Below the pieces are notes generated by a model. That model saw nothing but the letters and a program-made list of their open reading frames with translations, was not told the origin of the DNA and searched no databases. Of a stretch of DNA of 35,185 nt, positions 1-9,588 are shown piece by piece. Made by a program: the position numbers and the translations under genes. Origin of the DNA: an uncultured Saprospirales bacterium (lineage in GTDB: Bacteria > Bacteroidota > Bacteroidia > Chitinophagales > JADIYW01); the NCBI GenBank assembly GCA_938008535.1, contig CALLKF010000145.1:1-35185 (forward strand), given 5' to 3'. How positions within the stretch are numbered: the first letter of the stretch is position 1; the number at the start of each line of letters is the position of its first letter.

Positions 1-1
1 T

Positions 2-397
2 AAATTTACAAAAAGTATGAAATCGTGTGATTTAAGTATGGACAGCTTGAGTATTGAAAATTATTGTAGGGTTTATTTTTTAAATGACAGTTCAAATGAT
101 TTGCTGACAATGAATCATCAGAGCCTTACTCTGGTTTCTATAAATGGAGCTAGTATCAATACGCTATACAAAACATCAAACCAGTTAACAGGAAAATTTG
201 GATTAGTATTAAACAACAGGAATATTAGTGCTATCGGTGATTCTTCATTACTTGGACAACGCTGTATCTATATTAGATCGTCCGATATAGATAATTGTGT
301 ATATACATGTGAAAAAAATAAACCATATATAAGTGGTTTCAGTTTACGAACTACTTTTCAAAACAATCAGTCGTTTTTGCCAATTCGCATTCGTTAG
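2..397 (+). CDS. 3' end of an unrecognised gene (partial at left edge)
   Basis: The reading frame is open from base 2 through to a TAG stop at 395-397, so the gene probably begins before the window. The first in-frame ATG is at 17 and would give 126 residues. The visible protein is polar, rich in Ser and Asn, with four scattered Cys and no membrane segment or signal peptide. It ends in a basic tail (PIRIR). I do not recognise a family. It is followed 24 bases later by a clear intrinsic terminator, which supports a real transcribed gene ending here. Whether residue 1 of the visible part is a start or an internal Met cannot be decided. Confidence 0.5.
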   Translation, partial: KFTKSMKSCDLSMDSLSIENYCRVYFLNDSSNDLLTMNHQSLTLVSINGASINTLYKTSNQLTGKFGLVLNNRNISAIGDSSLLGQRCIYIRSSDIDNCVYTCEKNKPYISGFSLRTTFQNNQSFLPIRIR

Positions 398-420
398 TTA
401 AAATATTTTTCTTTTTTTTT

Positions 421-451
421 AAAGTTCAGACAAAAGTCTGAACTTTTTTTT
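421..451 (+). terminator. Rho-independent terminator
   Basis: Perfect 11-bp stem (AAAGTTCAGAC at 421-431, loop AAAA, GTCTGAACTTT at 436-446) running into a T tract to 451. It closes the partial gene at the left edge. Confidence 0.85.
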
Positions 452-566
452 ATTTTTATTGAGATAGATCAATTTTGACAATTTTTTCAGATTTTTTCAA
501 CTTTGCTATTGTTTTTGGTGAAAAACCAATTATTTAACATTAAAATCACTTTTTCTGTTTAAGAAA

Positions 567-598
567 TTTTAACATTTTCGTTTTTTTCCGTATATTTA
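567..598 (+). promoter_or_regulatory. Candidate promoter of the 2629-aa surface protein
   Basis: TATATTTA at 591-598 resembles the Bacteroidota -7 box TAnnTTTG. TTTTAACATTT begins 24 bases upstream of it (567). The same pair with the same 24-base offset occurs before the small secreted-protein gene at 8679-8710, which makes a shared promoter design plausible. It would leave a leader of about 80 nt before the ATG at 684. The -33 element does not match the textbook TTTG. Confidence 0.35.
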
Positions 599-683
599 TC
601 ACTTGACTAAGCTATTCTAAAAAGAACTTGCAAGAATTTTTTATTTAGGGTTTTTTATTTTTTAGGGTTTTAAAGGGTTTAGT

Positions 684-3600
684 ATGAAAAAAAATTGCCT
701 GTTATGCATTACAGCATTTCTATTTTTTAGTTTAGCATTAAAAGCACAATTACCATACATCAAGCCTTGTTATGGTATTAGTGCAGGTTCCGATTCTTCT
801 TTTTGTAGCACTACATGTAAAAACATTTCAAGAGTAGCCGTTCCACAGTACGATAATAAAGCTACCAATACCTATCAGGTATTAACCATGACTTTACCAT
901 CACCTATGTACAACAACACAGGTACAAACGTTATAGTAAATCAGGATGATGTTTGGAGCGGCGTGGTGAACATGGGTTTTAACTTTTGTTATTTTGGAAA
1001 TACCTACAATAGATTTGTAATTGGTGCCAATGGCTTAATTTCATTTAATACTGCTTATGCTGGTGCTTATTGTTCTTGGTCATACACTGGCGGAATTCCT
1101 GATGCAGCCAAACCAATCAACTCAATTATGGGTGTTTATACAGATATTGACCCAAGTGTTGGTTATAATGCAAACAGAATAAACTGGTATATTGAAGGTT
1201 CGGCACCTTGTAGAAGAGCTGTAATTAATTTTTATAGAGTACCAATGTTTAGTTCAAGTTGTAATAATCAACTACTAACATCTCAAATTGTTTTGCATGA
1301 AGCATATAATATCATTGATGTAATTGTAGTAAACAAACCAGTTTGTTCTGGTTGGAATGGTGGTCGCGGTATTATTGGTATTCAAAATGTAAACGGAACT
1401 TCTGCATTTGCTCCAGCAGGTCAAAATCCATCCACTTCTAATCTAACAAATACTTGTTATCGTTTTCTACCAAATGGTGCATTATTGCAATCTATCAATT
1501 GGACAGAAGGTGCAACTGTTGTTTCCAATACTGCAACATTGCCTGCTAATCTTTGTCCTGGAACAACCAGAACATTTACAGCAAACTTAGTAAACAACAG
1601 ATGCGATGGAACGACTGTAGTTGTAAGTGATGATGTTACTTTTTCAGTTAATAATGGTGGAGCAAATGCCGGTGCAGATCAATCTTTAAGTTGTATTGCA
1701 CCAAATATTACTATTGGAACTCCAAGCCAAGCAAACACCACTTATGCGTGGTCGCCAGCATCTGGTTTAAGCAATGCTGCAATTGCACAACCTACTACTA
1801 ACACACCAAACACCTATATAGTAACTGCAACCAATACTTTAACTGGCTGCACTGGGAAAGATACCGTAATTGTTTCACCATTAACTAATCCAATTGCAAA
1901 TGCTGGTACTGATAGCGTTCTAACTTGTTCGCGTCCAAGTGTTTTAATTGGAACACCAGCCATTGCAGGCCATACCTACTCATGGTCTCCAGCTGCTGGT
2001 TTAAGCAATCCAAATATTGCGCAACCTACTGCATCAACTCCAAATACATATAGTCTAACCATTACAAATACTGCTTCTGGCTGCACTGGAACAGATGCAG
2101 TAAATATTTCATTAGACAATACTGCACCAACTGCAAATGCAGGAACAGATAAAACATTAACTTGTACAAATACATCCTTTCAAATTGGAACTGCTGCTAT
2201 TGCAGGAAATACGTATTCTTGGTCTCCAGCTATTGGTTTAGATAATGCAAATATCGCACAACCTATTGCATCTGCACCTGGTATTTATACATTAACCGTA
2301 ACAAAAACGTCTAATGGTTGCACGGCAACAGATGCTGTAACTATTGCACAAGATATTTCTGCACCGACTGCAAACGCTGGTGCTGACAAATTATTGACTT
2401 GTACCAATACTTCTTATTTAATTGGAACAGCAGCAATTGCTGGAAATACCTATTCATGGTCACCAAGTTCTGGCTTATCGAATAATTCTATTGCTCAACC
2501 AACTGTTTCATCAGCTGGTTTATATACTTTAACAGTAACAAAAACTGCAAACGGTTGCACGGCAACTGATGATGTAGATATTTCACAAGATATATCAACA
2601 CCGTTAGCAGATGCTGGTGCTAATGTAACTTTATCTTGTACAAATCCATCTTTACAAATAGGTACACTAGCGATTGCTGGAAATACATATTCTTGGTCGC
2701 CTTCTATTGGTTTATCTAATCCAAATATTGCACAACCAAATGCGACCAAAACAGGAAACTATACGTTAACTGTTACTCAAACTTCAAATGGTTGCACTTC
2801 TACAGATGCTGTAAATGTTACGATTGACAGCGTTAGACCAGTTGCAAATGCTGGTCTAAACAAATTAATTACTTGTACAAACACAACACATATAATTGGT
2901 TCAACAGCATTTGTTGGCAACACTTATTCTTGGTCGCCTGCTTTTGGTTTAGATAACGACACTATTGCACAACCAACAGCATCAACTACAGGAACTTATA
3001 CTTTAACTGTTACAAATACTGCAAATGGTTGCACCAATACAGATGCTACTACTATTTCTGTTGATACTACAAGACCTGCAGCAAATGCTGGTGCTGATAA
3101 AATTATCACTTGTTCAAATCCTACTCATGTGATTGGTACTGCTGCAGTTGCTGGAAACACGTATACTTGGACACCAAGTTTTGGATTGTCAAATGCATCC
3201 ATTGCACAACCAACAGCAAACTCAATTGGTGTTTACACTTTAACCGTTACTAAAACAGCTAATGGTTGCACATCAACAAATGATGTTACTATAACAGTTG
3301 ATACAACTCGACCAAGTGCAAATGCTGGTGTAGATAAAATAATTACTTGTACAAATCCTACACATGTAATTGGAACTGTTGCAACGGCTGGAAATTCATA
3401 TTCTTGGACACCAAGTGTTGGTTTATCAAATGCTTCGATTGCACAACCTACTGCAAATACTACAGCTAATTATGTATTAACCGTGACAAAAAATGTGAAT
3501 GGTTGCACTTCTACAGATGCTATTTTAGTTACTGTTGATACTACAAGACCTGCTGCAAACGCTGGTTCAAATGTTACCTTATCTTGTTCCAATCCAACTT

Positions 3601-6600
3601 TACAAATCGGATCAGCTGCAACTGCTGGAAATTCATATGCTTGGTCACCAGCACTTGGATTAGATAATGCTGCAATTGCACAACCTACTGCAAACACAAC
3701 TGGCATTTATACTTTAACCGTAACAAAATTAGTGAATGGTTGTACTTCTATGGATGCAGTTACTGTTGCTATTGATACTACAAAACCAATTGCAAATGCT
3801 GGAGCAAATGTTACCTTAACTTGTACGAATCCAACCTTACAAATTGGAACTGCTGCTATTGCTGGAAATACTTATGCTTGGTTACCTTCATTTGGTTTAT
3901 CAAATGCAAGTATTGCACAACCAATTGCTAACACAACAGGAATTTATACTTTAACAGTAACAAAATTAGCAAACGGTTGTACTTCAATAGATGCTGTCAC
4001 GGTTGCTGTTGACACTACTCGACCTGGCGCAAATGCTGGTTTGGATAAAATTATTACTTGTGCAAGTCCAACGCATATTATTGGTTTTGCATCTGGAGCT
4101 GGAAGCACTTATGCTTGGTCACCTGCAATTGGTTTATCAAATGCAACTATCGCACAACCTACAGTTAGCACAACTGGAAATTACACAATAACTGTTACTA
4201 AAACTGCAAATGGTTGTACTTCTACTGATGCTGTTTTAGTTTCTGTTGACACGACAAGATCTGTTGCAAATGCTGGTTCAAATATTACATTAACTTGTGC
4301 TAATCCAACATTACAAATTGGAACAGCAGCTATTGCTGGCGCTTCATATTCTTGGTCTCCTGCACTTGGTTTATCAAATGCATCCATTGCACAACCTATT
4401 GCCAATACAAATGGTATTTATACTTTAAAAGTTACAAAACTAGTGAATGGTTGTACTTCAATGGATGCGGTTACGGTTGCAGTTGATACAACAAAACCAA
4501 CTGCGAATGCTGGTGCAAATGTTACTCTGACTTGTACAAATCCTACCTTACAAATTGGAACAGCTGCTATTGCTGGAAATACTTATTCTTGGGCACCAGT
4601 ACTTGGCTTGTCAAATGCAGCCATTGCACAACCTATTGCAAACACGACTGGTACATATAATTTAACTGTTACTAAAACTGCAAATGGTTGCACTTCAACT
4701 GATGTAGTTACGGTTGCGGTTGATACAACAAGACCAACTGCAAATGCTGGTGCTGATAAAATTATTACTTGTTCAAATCCAACTCATGTAATTGGCACAA
4801 CCGCTATCTCAGGAAATACTTACGTTTGGTCGCCAGCAAGCGGTTTAAGTGCTACAACTATTGCGCAACCAACCGCAAATTTTACAGGAACCTATTCACT
4901 TACTGTTACTAAAACTGCAAATGGCTGTACTTCTACAGATAAAGTAAATGTTACAGTTGATACTACTATTTTTATTGCAAATGCTGGTTTAGATAAAATT
5001 ATTACTTGTGCAAATCCGACACATGTAATTGGAACTGCTGCAGTTGCTGGTGCTTTATATTCTTGGTCGCCATCAACTGGTTTATCAAATGCAACTATTG
5101 CTCAACCTGCTGCAAACAACACTGGTAATTATATTTTAACCGTAACTAAAAATTCAAATGGTTGTACTTCTACAGATGCTGTTGTAGTTTCTGTTGACAC
5201 AACTCGACCTGCTGCAAATGCTGGTGCTGATAAAATTATTACTTGCTCAAATCCAACACATGTACTTGGCACAACGGCTGTTGCTGGAAATTCATATTCG
5301 TGGTCGCCAGGTATTGGTTTAGACAATGCAGCAATTGCACAACCTACAGTAAATACAACTGGTAATTATACTTTAACTGTAACTAAATTAGTGAATGGTT
5401 GCACATCAACAAATGATGTTAACGTTACGGTTGATACGACAAAATCAACGGCAAATGCTGGTACAAATGTTACATTGACTTGTACAAATCCAACTTTACA
5501 AATTGGAACAACTGCGATTGCTGGAAATACATATTCTTGGTCGCCAGCACTTGGCTTATCAAATGCTGCGATTGCACAACCGATGGCAAATACGACTGGT
5601 ACTTATACTTTAACTGTAACAAAATTACCAAACGGTTGTACTTCAACTGACGCAATTACAGTTACTATTGACACTACCAAATTTACAGCAAATGCTGGTG
5701 CTGATAAAATTATTACTTGTTCAAATCCAACACATATAATTGGAACGGCTGCTGTTGCAGGTGCTTCGTATTCTTGGTCGCCATCAACTGGTTTAGATAA
5801 TGCATCGATTGCTCAACCAACTGCAAATACAACTGGTAATTATACATTGACAGTTACTAAATTAGCAAATGGTTGTACCACTCAAGATGCAGTATTAGTT
5901 ACAGTTGACACAACAAGAGCTATTGCAAATGCTGGTTCTAATGTTACATTGACTTGTACCAATCCAACTTTACAAATTGGTTCAGTTGCTGTTGCAGGAA
6001 ATTCATATTCGTGGTCACCAGCACTTGGATTAGATAATGCATCGATTGCTCAACCAACTGCAAACACAACTGGTAATTATACATTAACCGTAACAAAATT
6101 AGTAAATGGTTGTACTATAACTGATGATGTAACTGTTGCTGTTGACACCACAAAACCAACTGCAAATGCTGGTGCAAATGTTACTCTGACTTGTACAAAT
6201 CCTACCTTACAAATTGGAACAGCTGCAATCTCTGGAAATACTTACGCTTGGTCGCCTGCAATTGGTTTATCAAACGCAGCCATTGCAGAACCAATCGCAA
6301 ATACAACTGGTATTTATATTTTAACGGTTACTAAAACTGCAAACGGTTGCACTTCAACTGATGCGGTTACGGTTGCTGTTGATACGACAAGACCAACTGC
6401 AAATGCTGGTGCTGATAAAATTATTACTTGTGCAAATCCAACACATGTAATTGGTACTGCTGATATAGTTGGCAATACTTATACATGGTCGCCTGCAAGT
6501 GGTTTGTCTAGTGCAAATATTGCGCAACCAGCTGCAAGCACCGCAAATAATTATACATTAACTGTAACTAAATTAACTAATGGTTGTTCTAATACAGATG

Positions 6601-8573
6601 CAATTATTGTATCAATAGATACTATACATCCAATTGCAAATGCAGGTTTAAACAAAATAATTACTTGTACAATACCTACTCATGTACTTGGCATTCCTGC
6701 AATTGCAGGTGTTTCCTATTCGTGGTCTCCAAGTACAGGTTTGAGTGCAAACAATATTGCACAACCTACTGCAAACGCAGTTGGAACCTATACGCTAACG
6801 GTTACGAAATTTTCAAATGGTTGTAGTTCATCAGATGCGGTTACCGTTTCAATTGATTCAACATTACCGATTGCAAATGCTGGTTTAGATAAAACAATTA
6901 CTTGTTCAAATCCAACTCAATTAATTGGAACCGCTGCTATTTCTGGAAATACATATTCGTGGTCACCAAGTGTTGGATTAAATAACGCAAACATAGCGCA
7001 ACCAACTGCAAACACAACAGGTAATTATACAGTAACGGTTACTAATTTGGTAAATGGTTGCTCAACAATAGATGCAGTAAATATTAATGTTGACACCACA
7101 AAATCTATAGCTGATGCTGGTTCAAATAAAACATTAACATGCGCAACACGAACTCAAACAATCGGCACACCTGCCATTGCTGGAAATACATATACTTGGT
7201 CGCCAAGTGTTGGCTTAAATAACGCAAACATTGCACAACCAACAGCAAACGAACCAAATACTTATACAGTAACAGTTACTAAATTATCTAACGGTTGTAC
7301 TTCTTCAGATGCAGTTAATATCTTACAAAATATTAATGCACCAGCAGCAAATATTGGTGTAGATAAAATTATTACATGTACCAATCCAACACATCTAATT
7401 GGTGCTCCAGCTCAAAATGGTTTTTCATATTCATGGTCACCAGCTACAGGTTTAAACAATCCAAATATTGCTCAACCAACAGTATCTGCTGCTGGCACTT
7501 ACACGTTAACTGTTACCTTACTTTCAAATGGTTGTACTTCTACTGATGGAGTTACTGTTTCGGTTGATACGACGAGACCGCTAGTAAATGCTGGTGCAGA
7601 TATAAAATTAACTTGTACAAAACCTTTTTCATTAATTGGTACATCCGCAATTACTGGAAACACTTATTCTTGGTCGCCAGCTAATGGTTTAGACAATGTA
7701 AACATAGCGCAACCAACTGCTAATAATATTGGCACTTATACGGTTACAGTTACAAAATCAATAAATGGTTGCACAAAATCTGACGCTGTGCTTGTTACGC
7801 GTGACACTTCATTTCCTATTGCGAATGCAGGACTTGATCAAGTATTAACTTGTACTAAAACATTGGCTTATATAGGTGCTGGAGCTGTAAATGGATATAC
7901 ATATTCATGGTCACCTAGCACTGGCTTATCAAACACAAGCACATGGCAACCAAGAGCAGATTCTACTGGCACTTTTACGCTAACTGTAACTAAAATTAGC
8001 AACGGTTGCCAATCTACTGATGAAGTAACTATTTCACGTGATACAGTTCGACCAATTGCAGATGCTGGTGCTGACCAAACGTTTGATTGTCCACATATTC
8101 CATTGGTTTTAGGTTTGCCAGCCATGGCTGGAATGAGTTATACTTGGACACAAGTCAATGGTATCAGTGCAGTTGATATTGCACAACCTACTACAGATAC
8201 TGCTGGCACTTATGTATTAAAAGTAAAAAATGATTTTAATGGTTGCATTTCAAATCCTGACACAGTGGTTACTTTCTGGAAAAATTGCGTTTGCGATTTC
8301 TTGATTCCATCTGCTTTCTCACCAAACAATGATGGTATTAATGATGATTTAAAACCACTTAGATTTTGCGATGATTATTCCGATTTAGAGTTTTCTGTAT
8401 TCAATCGTTGGGGCGAGTTGCTCTATAAAACAAATGATATCATTCAAGGTTGGGACGGCTTATTACAAAGTACCGAACAAGGAGTAGATAGTTATATTTG
8501 GACTTTATCTTATTACGATATTTTGCACAAACAAAAAGTATTTAAGAAAGGAACTACCACCTTATTGAAATAG
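684..8573 (+). CDS. Giant repeat surface protein with T9SS type B (CHU_C) sorting domain
   Basis: A 2629-residue secreted protein. Residues 1-22 are a Sec signal peptide ending ALKAQ. Residues about 60-300 resemble the nidogen-like or phage-tail-like beta domain often found at the N-terminus of Bacteroidota surface proteins (motif FCYFGNTYNRFVIGANG). Residues 327 to about 2533 are 28 tandem Ig/PKD-like repeats: the first has 78 residues, all later full ones exactly 79. Each carries two Cys, at about repeat positions 11 and 63, that could form one disulfide, and the core motifs YSWSP, GLSN, IAQPTA and LTVTK. Residues about 2534-2629 are the gliding-motility-associated C-terminal domain (PSAFSPNNDG ... 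FNRWGELLY ... YIWTLSYYD), the type B signal for T9SS export and surface attachment. A role in adhesion or gliding is inferred from family. The protein at 10988 is a paralogue. No frameshift is seen despite the repeats. Confidence 0.93.
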   Translation: MKKNCLLCITAFLFFSLALKAQLPYIKPCYGISAGSDSSFCSTTCKNISRVAVPQYDNKATNTYQVLTMTLPSPMYNNTGTNVIVNQDDVWSGVVNMGFNFCYFGNTYNRFVIGANGLISFNTAYAGAYCSWSYTGGIPDAAKPINSIMGVYTDIDPSVGYNANRINWYIEGSAPCRRAVINFYRVPMFSSSCNNQLLTSQIVLHEAYNIIDVIVVNKPVCSGWNGGRGIIGIQNVNGTSAFAPAGQNPSTSNLTNTCYRFLPNGALLQSINWTEGATVVSNTATLPANLCPGTTRTFTANLVNNRCDGTTVVVSDDVTFSVNNGGANAGADQSLSCIAPNITIGTPSQANTTYAWSPASGLSNAAIAQPTTNTPNTYIVTATNTLTGCTGKDTVIVSPLTNPIANAGTDSVLTCSRPSVLIGTPAIAGHTYSWSPAAGLSNPNIAQPTASTPNTYSLTITNTASGCTGTDAVNISLDNTAPTANAGTDKTLTCTNTSFQIGTAAIAGNTYSWSPAIGLDNANIAQPIASAPGIYTLTVTKTSNGCTATDAVTIAQDISAPTANAGADKLLTCTNTSYLIGTAAIAGNTYSWSPSSGLSNNSIAQPTVSSAGLYTLTVTKTANGCTATDDVDISQDISTPLADAGANVTLSCTNPSLQIGTLAIAGNTYSWSPSIGLSNPNIAQPNATKTGNYTLTVTQTSNGCTSTDAVNVTIDSVRPVANAGLNKLITCTNTTHIIGSTAFVGNTYSWSPAFGLDNDTIAQPTASTTGTYTLTVTNTANGCTNTDATTISVDTTRPAANAGADKIITCSNPTHVIGTAAVAGNTYTWTPSFGLSNASIAQPTANSIGVYTLTVTKTANGCTSTNDVTITVDTTRPSANAGVDKIITCTNPTHVIGTVATAGNSYSWTPSVGLSNASIAQPTANTTANYVLTVTKNVNGCTSTDAILVTVDTTRPAANAGSNVTLSCSNPTLQIGSAATAGNSYAWSPALGLDNAAIAQPTANTTGIYTLTVTKLVNGCTSMDAVTVAIDTTKPIANAGANVTLTCTNPTLQIGTAAIAGNTYAWLPSFGLSNASIAQPIANTTGIYTLTVTKLANGCTSIDAVTVAVDTTRPGANAGLDKIITCASPTHIIGFASGAGSTYAWSPAIGLSNATIAQPTVSTTGNYTITVTKTANGCTSTDAVLVSVDTTRSVANAGSNITLTCANPTLQIGTAAIAGASYSWSPALGLSNASIAQPIANTNGIYTLKVTKLVNGCTSMDAVTVAVDTTKPTANAGANVTLTCTNPTLQIGTAAIAGNTYSWAPVLGLSNAAIAQPIANTTGTYNLTVTKTANGCTSTDVVTVAVDTTRPTANAGADKIITCSNPTHVIGTTAISGNTYVWSPASGLSATTIAQPTANFTGTYSLTVTKTANGCTSTDKVNVTVDTTIFIANAGLDKIITCANPTHVIGTAAVAGALYSWSPSTGLSNATIAQPAANNTGNYILTVTKNSNGCTSTDAVVVSVDTTRPAANAGADKIITCSNPTHVLGTTAVAGNSYSWSPGIGLDNAAIAQPTVNTTGNYTLTVTKLVNGCTSTNDVNVTVDTTKSTANAGTNVTLTCTNPTLQIGTTAIAGNTYSWSPALGLSNAAIAQPMANTTGTYTLTVTKLPNGCTSTDAITVTIDTTKFTANAGADKIITCSNPTHIIGTAAVAGASYSWSPSTGLDNASIAQPTANTTGNYTLTVTKLANGCTTQDAVLVTVDTTRAIANAGSNVTLTCTNPTLQIGSVAVAGNSYSWSPALGLDNASIAQPTANTTGNYTLTVTKLVNGCTITDDVTVAVDTTKPTANAGANVTLTCTNPTLQIGTAAISGNTYAWSPAIGLSNAAIAEPIANTTGIYILTVTKTANGCTSTDAVTVAVDTTRPTANAGADKIITCANPTHVIGTADIVGNTYTWSPASGLSSANIAQPAASTANNYTLTVTKLTNGCSNTDAIIVSIDTIHPIANAGLNKIITCTIPTHVLGIPAIAGVSYSWSPSTGLSANNIAQPTANAVGTYTLTVTKFSNGCSSSDAVTVSIDSTLPIANAGLDKTITCSNPTQLIGTAAISGNTYSWSPSVGLNNANIAQPTANTTGNYTVTVTNLVNGCSTIDAVNINVDTTKSIADAGSNKTLTCATRTQTIGTPAIAGNTYTWSPSVGLNNANIAQPTANEPNTYTVTVTKLSNGCTSSDAVNILQNINAPAANIGVDKIITCTNPTHLIGAPAQNGFSYSWSPATGLNNPNIAQPTVSAAGTYTLTVTLLSNGCTSTDGVTVSVDTTRPLVNAGADIKLTCTKPFSLIGTSAITGNTYSWSPANGLDNVNIAQPTANNIGTYTVTVTKSINGCTKSDAVLVTRDTSFPIANAGLDQVLTCTKTLAYIGAGAVNGYTYSWSPSTGLSNTSTWQPRADSTGTFTLTVTKISNGCQSTDEVTISRDTVRPIADAGADQTFDCPHIPLVLGLPAMAGMSYTWTQVNGISAVDIAQPTTDTAGTYVLKVKNDFNGCISNPDTVVTFWKNCVCDFLIPSAFSPNNDGINDDLKPLRFCDDYSDLEFSVFNRWGELLYKTNDIIQGWDGLLQSTEQGVDSYIWTLSYYDILHKQKVFKKGTTTLLK
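1662..8280 (+). repeat. Tandem 237-bp coding repeat array, 28 units
   Basis: Units begin with the codons for ANAG(A/L/S)(D/N), from 1662 (unit 1, 234 bp) to 8058 (unit 28, the most diverged). The distance from unit 1 to unit 28 is 6396 bp, which is 27 x 237 minus one codon. Two main sequence classes appear: a K class (DKIITCSNPTHVIG) and a V class (NVTLTCTNPTLQIG). They are arranged partly as K-V-V triplets (units 8-10, 11-13, 18-20), a higher-order 711-bp period. Units 13 (4503) and 20 (6162) differ by a single base over their first 65 bases, pointing to recent duplication or gene conversion. Confidence 0.93.
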
Positions 8574-8613
8574 ACCTATTTTATTATAAACGACATTTAA
8601 AAAAAATCTTTAG

Positions 8614-8671
8614 AAACAGCCATAATTATTGACATTAAACAATGATTGTGGCTGTTTGTGTTATTTTTTAT
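8614..8671 (+). terminator. Intrinsic terminator after the 2629-aa gene
   Basis: An 18-bp stem (8614-8631 with 8640-8657; two positions are G-U wobbles) with loop ACATTAAA, then a T-rich stretch GTGTTATTTTTTATT. It lies 40 bases after the stop codon. Confidence 0.8.
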
Positions 8672-8678
8672 TAGATAT

Positions 8679-8710
8679 TTTTAACATTTGAAGTTTATTT
8701 CTTATATTTA
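8679..8710 (+). promoter_or_regulatory. Candidate promoter of the IS-interrupted gene
   Basis: TTTTAACATTT (8679-8689) and TATATTTA (8703-8710) repeat the arrangement seen at 567-598, with the same 24-base offset. The leader to the ATG at 8728 would be about 10 nt. Confidence 0.35.
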
Positions 8711-8727
8711 GCTATACAATTGGCTTT

Positions 8728-9039
8728 ATGAAACTACACTACAATTTATTTGTCATTTTTTTGACAATTTCGATTTTTGTTTTTGGAAATGAAACTTCTG
8801 ACATCAATAAACAAAAACTATCAGCAAACGGAATTACGCTAACTAATCCTGAAACTACATACACAGATTATCAATATTATCTACTCGAAAATTTCGACTT
8901 TACTGCTTATAGAAATTATAATTCTAATCGACTTGTTCAGATCGAAGATGGACCAATAATTAAACTTTCATCTTTACTTGAAATGCAACAATTAGGCAAA
9001 ACAATACCAATTAAATTTGGTAACTATATACCTATTTAA
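8728..9039 (+). pseudogene. 5' part of a small secreted-protein gene, split by the IS
   Basis: Reads as 103 residues, but only residues 1-97 (8728-9018) belong to the host gene. The last residues (GNYIPI) and the TAA stop come from the left inverted repeat of the IS element. A signal peptide (MKLHYNLFVIFLTISIFVFG) is clear, so the original product was exported. If the insertion and one 8-bp target copy are removed, the frame passes exactly from codon TTT at 9016-9018 into TTA GAA GAC at 10822 and runs 36 more codons to a TAA at 10930-10932. This gives an ancestral protein of 133 residues. Function is not recognised. A truncated secreted peptide may still be made. Confidence 0.85.
9011..9018. 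repeat. Target-site duplication, left copy
   Basis: TTAAATTT directly outside the left inverted repeat, identical to 10814-10821 outside the right one. Eight bases is the duplication length known for the IS1595 family. Confidence 0.92.
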
Positions 9040-9045
9040 CCTAAA
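9019..9045 (+). repeat. Left terminal inverted repeat of the IS1595-family element
   Basis: Outer end GGTAACTATATA, inner end AACCTAAA. It matches the reverse complement of 10787-10813 at 24 of 27 positions (differences CC/TT and T/C in the middle). Confidence 0.92.
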
Positions 9046-9089
9046 ATCCTTGACTTAAATCAATAAATTGTATAAAAAGTGAAAATAAT

Positions 9090-9131
9090 TTTAAAACTAT
9101 TTGGATTTAAAACTATTTAGTTTTACATTTA
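9090..9131 (+). promoter_or_regulatory. Candidate IS promoter with operator-like repeats
   Basis: TTTG at 9100-9103 and TACATTTA at 9124-9131, 20 bases apart, approximate a Bacteroidota promoter 30 bases before the first IS gene. Overlapping it are two exact copies of TTTAAAACTATTT (9090-9102 and 9106-9118, 16-base period) and a perfect inverted repeat AAAACTA-TT-TAGTTTT (9109-9124). This is the layout of an autoregulatory operator. The element's own 90-aa helix-turn-helix-like protein or its transposase could bind here; that is inference. Confidence 0.4.
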
Positions 9132-9162
9132 CACTATCAAATAACAATTAAAAATAAACAAA

Positions 9163-9588
9163 ATGAAAACAATCTTTAAAAACACAATCATCAACCAAGC
9201 AATCTCTTTAGGTTTTGATTTTGAACAATTTACAAACGATGCAACTATTGAAGAAATTGCACAAGAAATGCTTGACTTTTTTAGTGAAAACAGCGAAAAA
9301 TTAGAAAGAATTGAAGACGAGTGTGAAGTGACTAACAACGGACGCACACAACACGTTAGCTATGGTGATTTTTGGAGTGATGGCGAAATTGTAGATTTTT
9401 CAGCTAATTGGGATAAAGCACCCGAAACAAAAGTTTTTCATTCAGATTTTGTAATGGAAGACAAAGACGGCTTAATGAAAAACATGCATTTATATTATTT
9501 AGTTGGAGAAACTGAATACAATGCGCCTGATGGCTACATCTACAAAAAAGGAAAAGGACACATCACAACAGAAGAATTTTATTCGTAA
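9163..9588 (+). CDS. IS accessory protein, acidic, unknown function
   Basis: 141 residues with a strongly acidic composition (29 Asp+Glu against 12 Lys+Arg). There is no signal peptide or membrane segment. The N-terminal third looks helical (TIEEIAQEMLDFFSENSEKLERIEDECE) and the rest looks like a beta-rich domain with several aromatic residues. Its stop codon TAA shares a base with the ATG of the transposase (ATAATG arrangement), so the two are almost certainly translationally coupled. It lies wholly inside the inverted repeats of the IS1595-family element and so moves with it. I do not recognise the family. Passenger genes are known in IS1595-family elements; a role in modulating the transposase is possible but unproven. 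Confidence 0.75.
   Translation: MKTIFKNTIINQAISLGFDFEQFTNDATIEEIAQEMLDFFSENSEKLERIEDECEVTNNGRTQHVSYGDFWSDGEIVDFSANWDKAPETKVFHSDFVMEDKDGLMKNMHLYYLVGETEYNAPDGYIYKKGKGHITTEEFYS

Noticed and set aside
2495..8125. Several antisense ORFs of 61-85 aa within the repeat arrays (for example 2495-2749, 3470-3706, 4181-4405, 5129-5326, 7868-8125)
   Set aside because: They recur at the same place in each repeat, follow its codon pattern and lack start or regulatory context; they are shadows of the repeat.
1662..8280. The repeat array considered as a CRISPR or DNA-level satellite
   Set aside because: The units are 237-bp in-frame coding units with protein-level conservation and no spacer structure.
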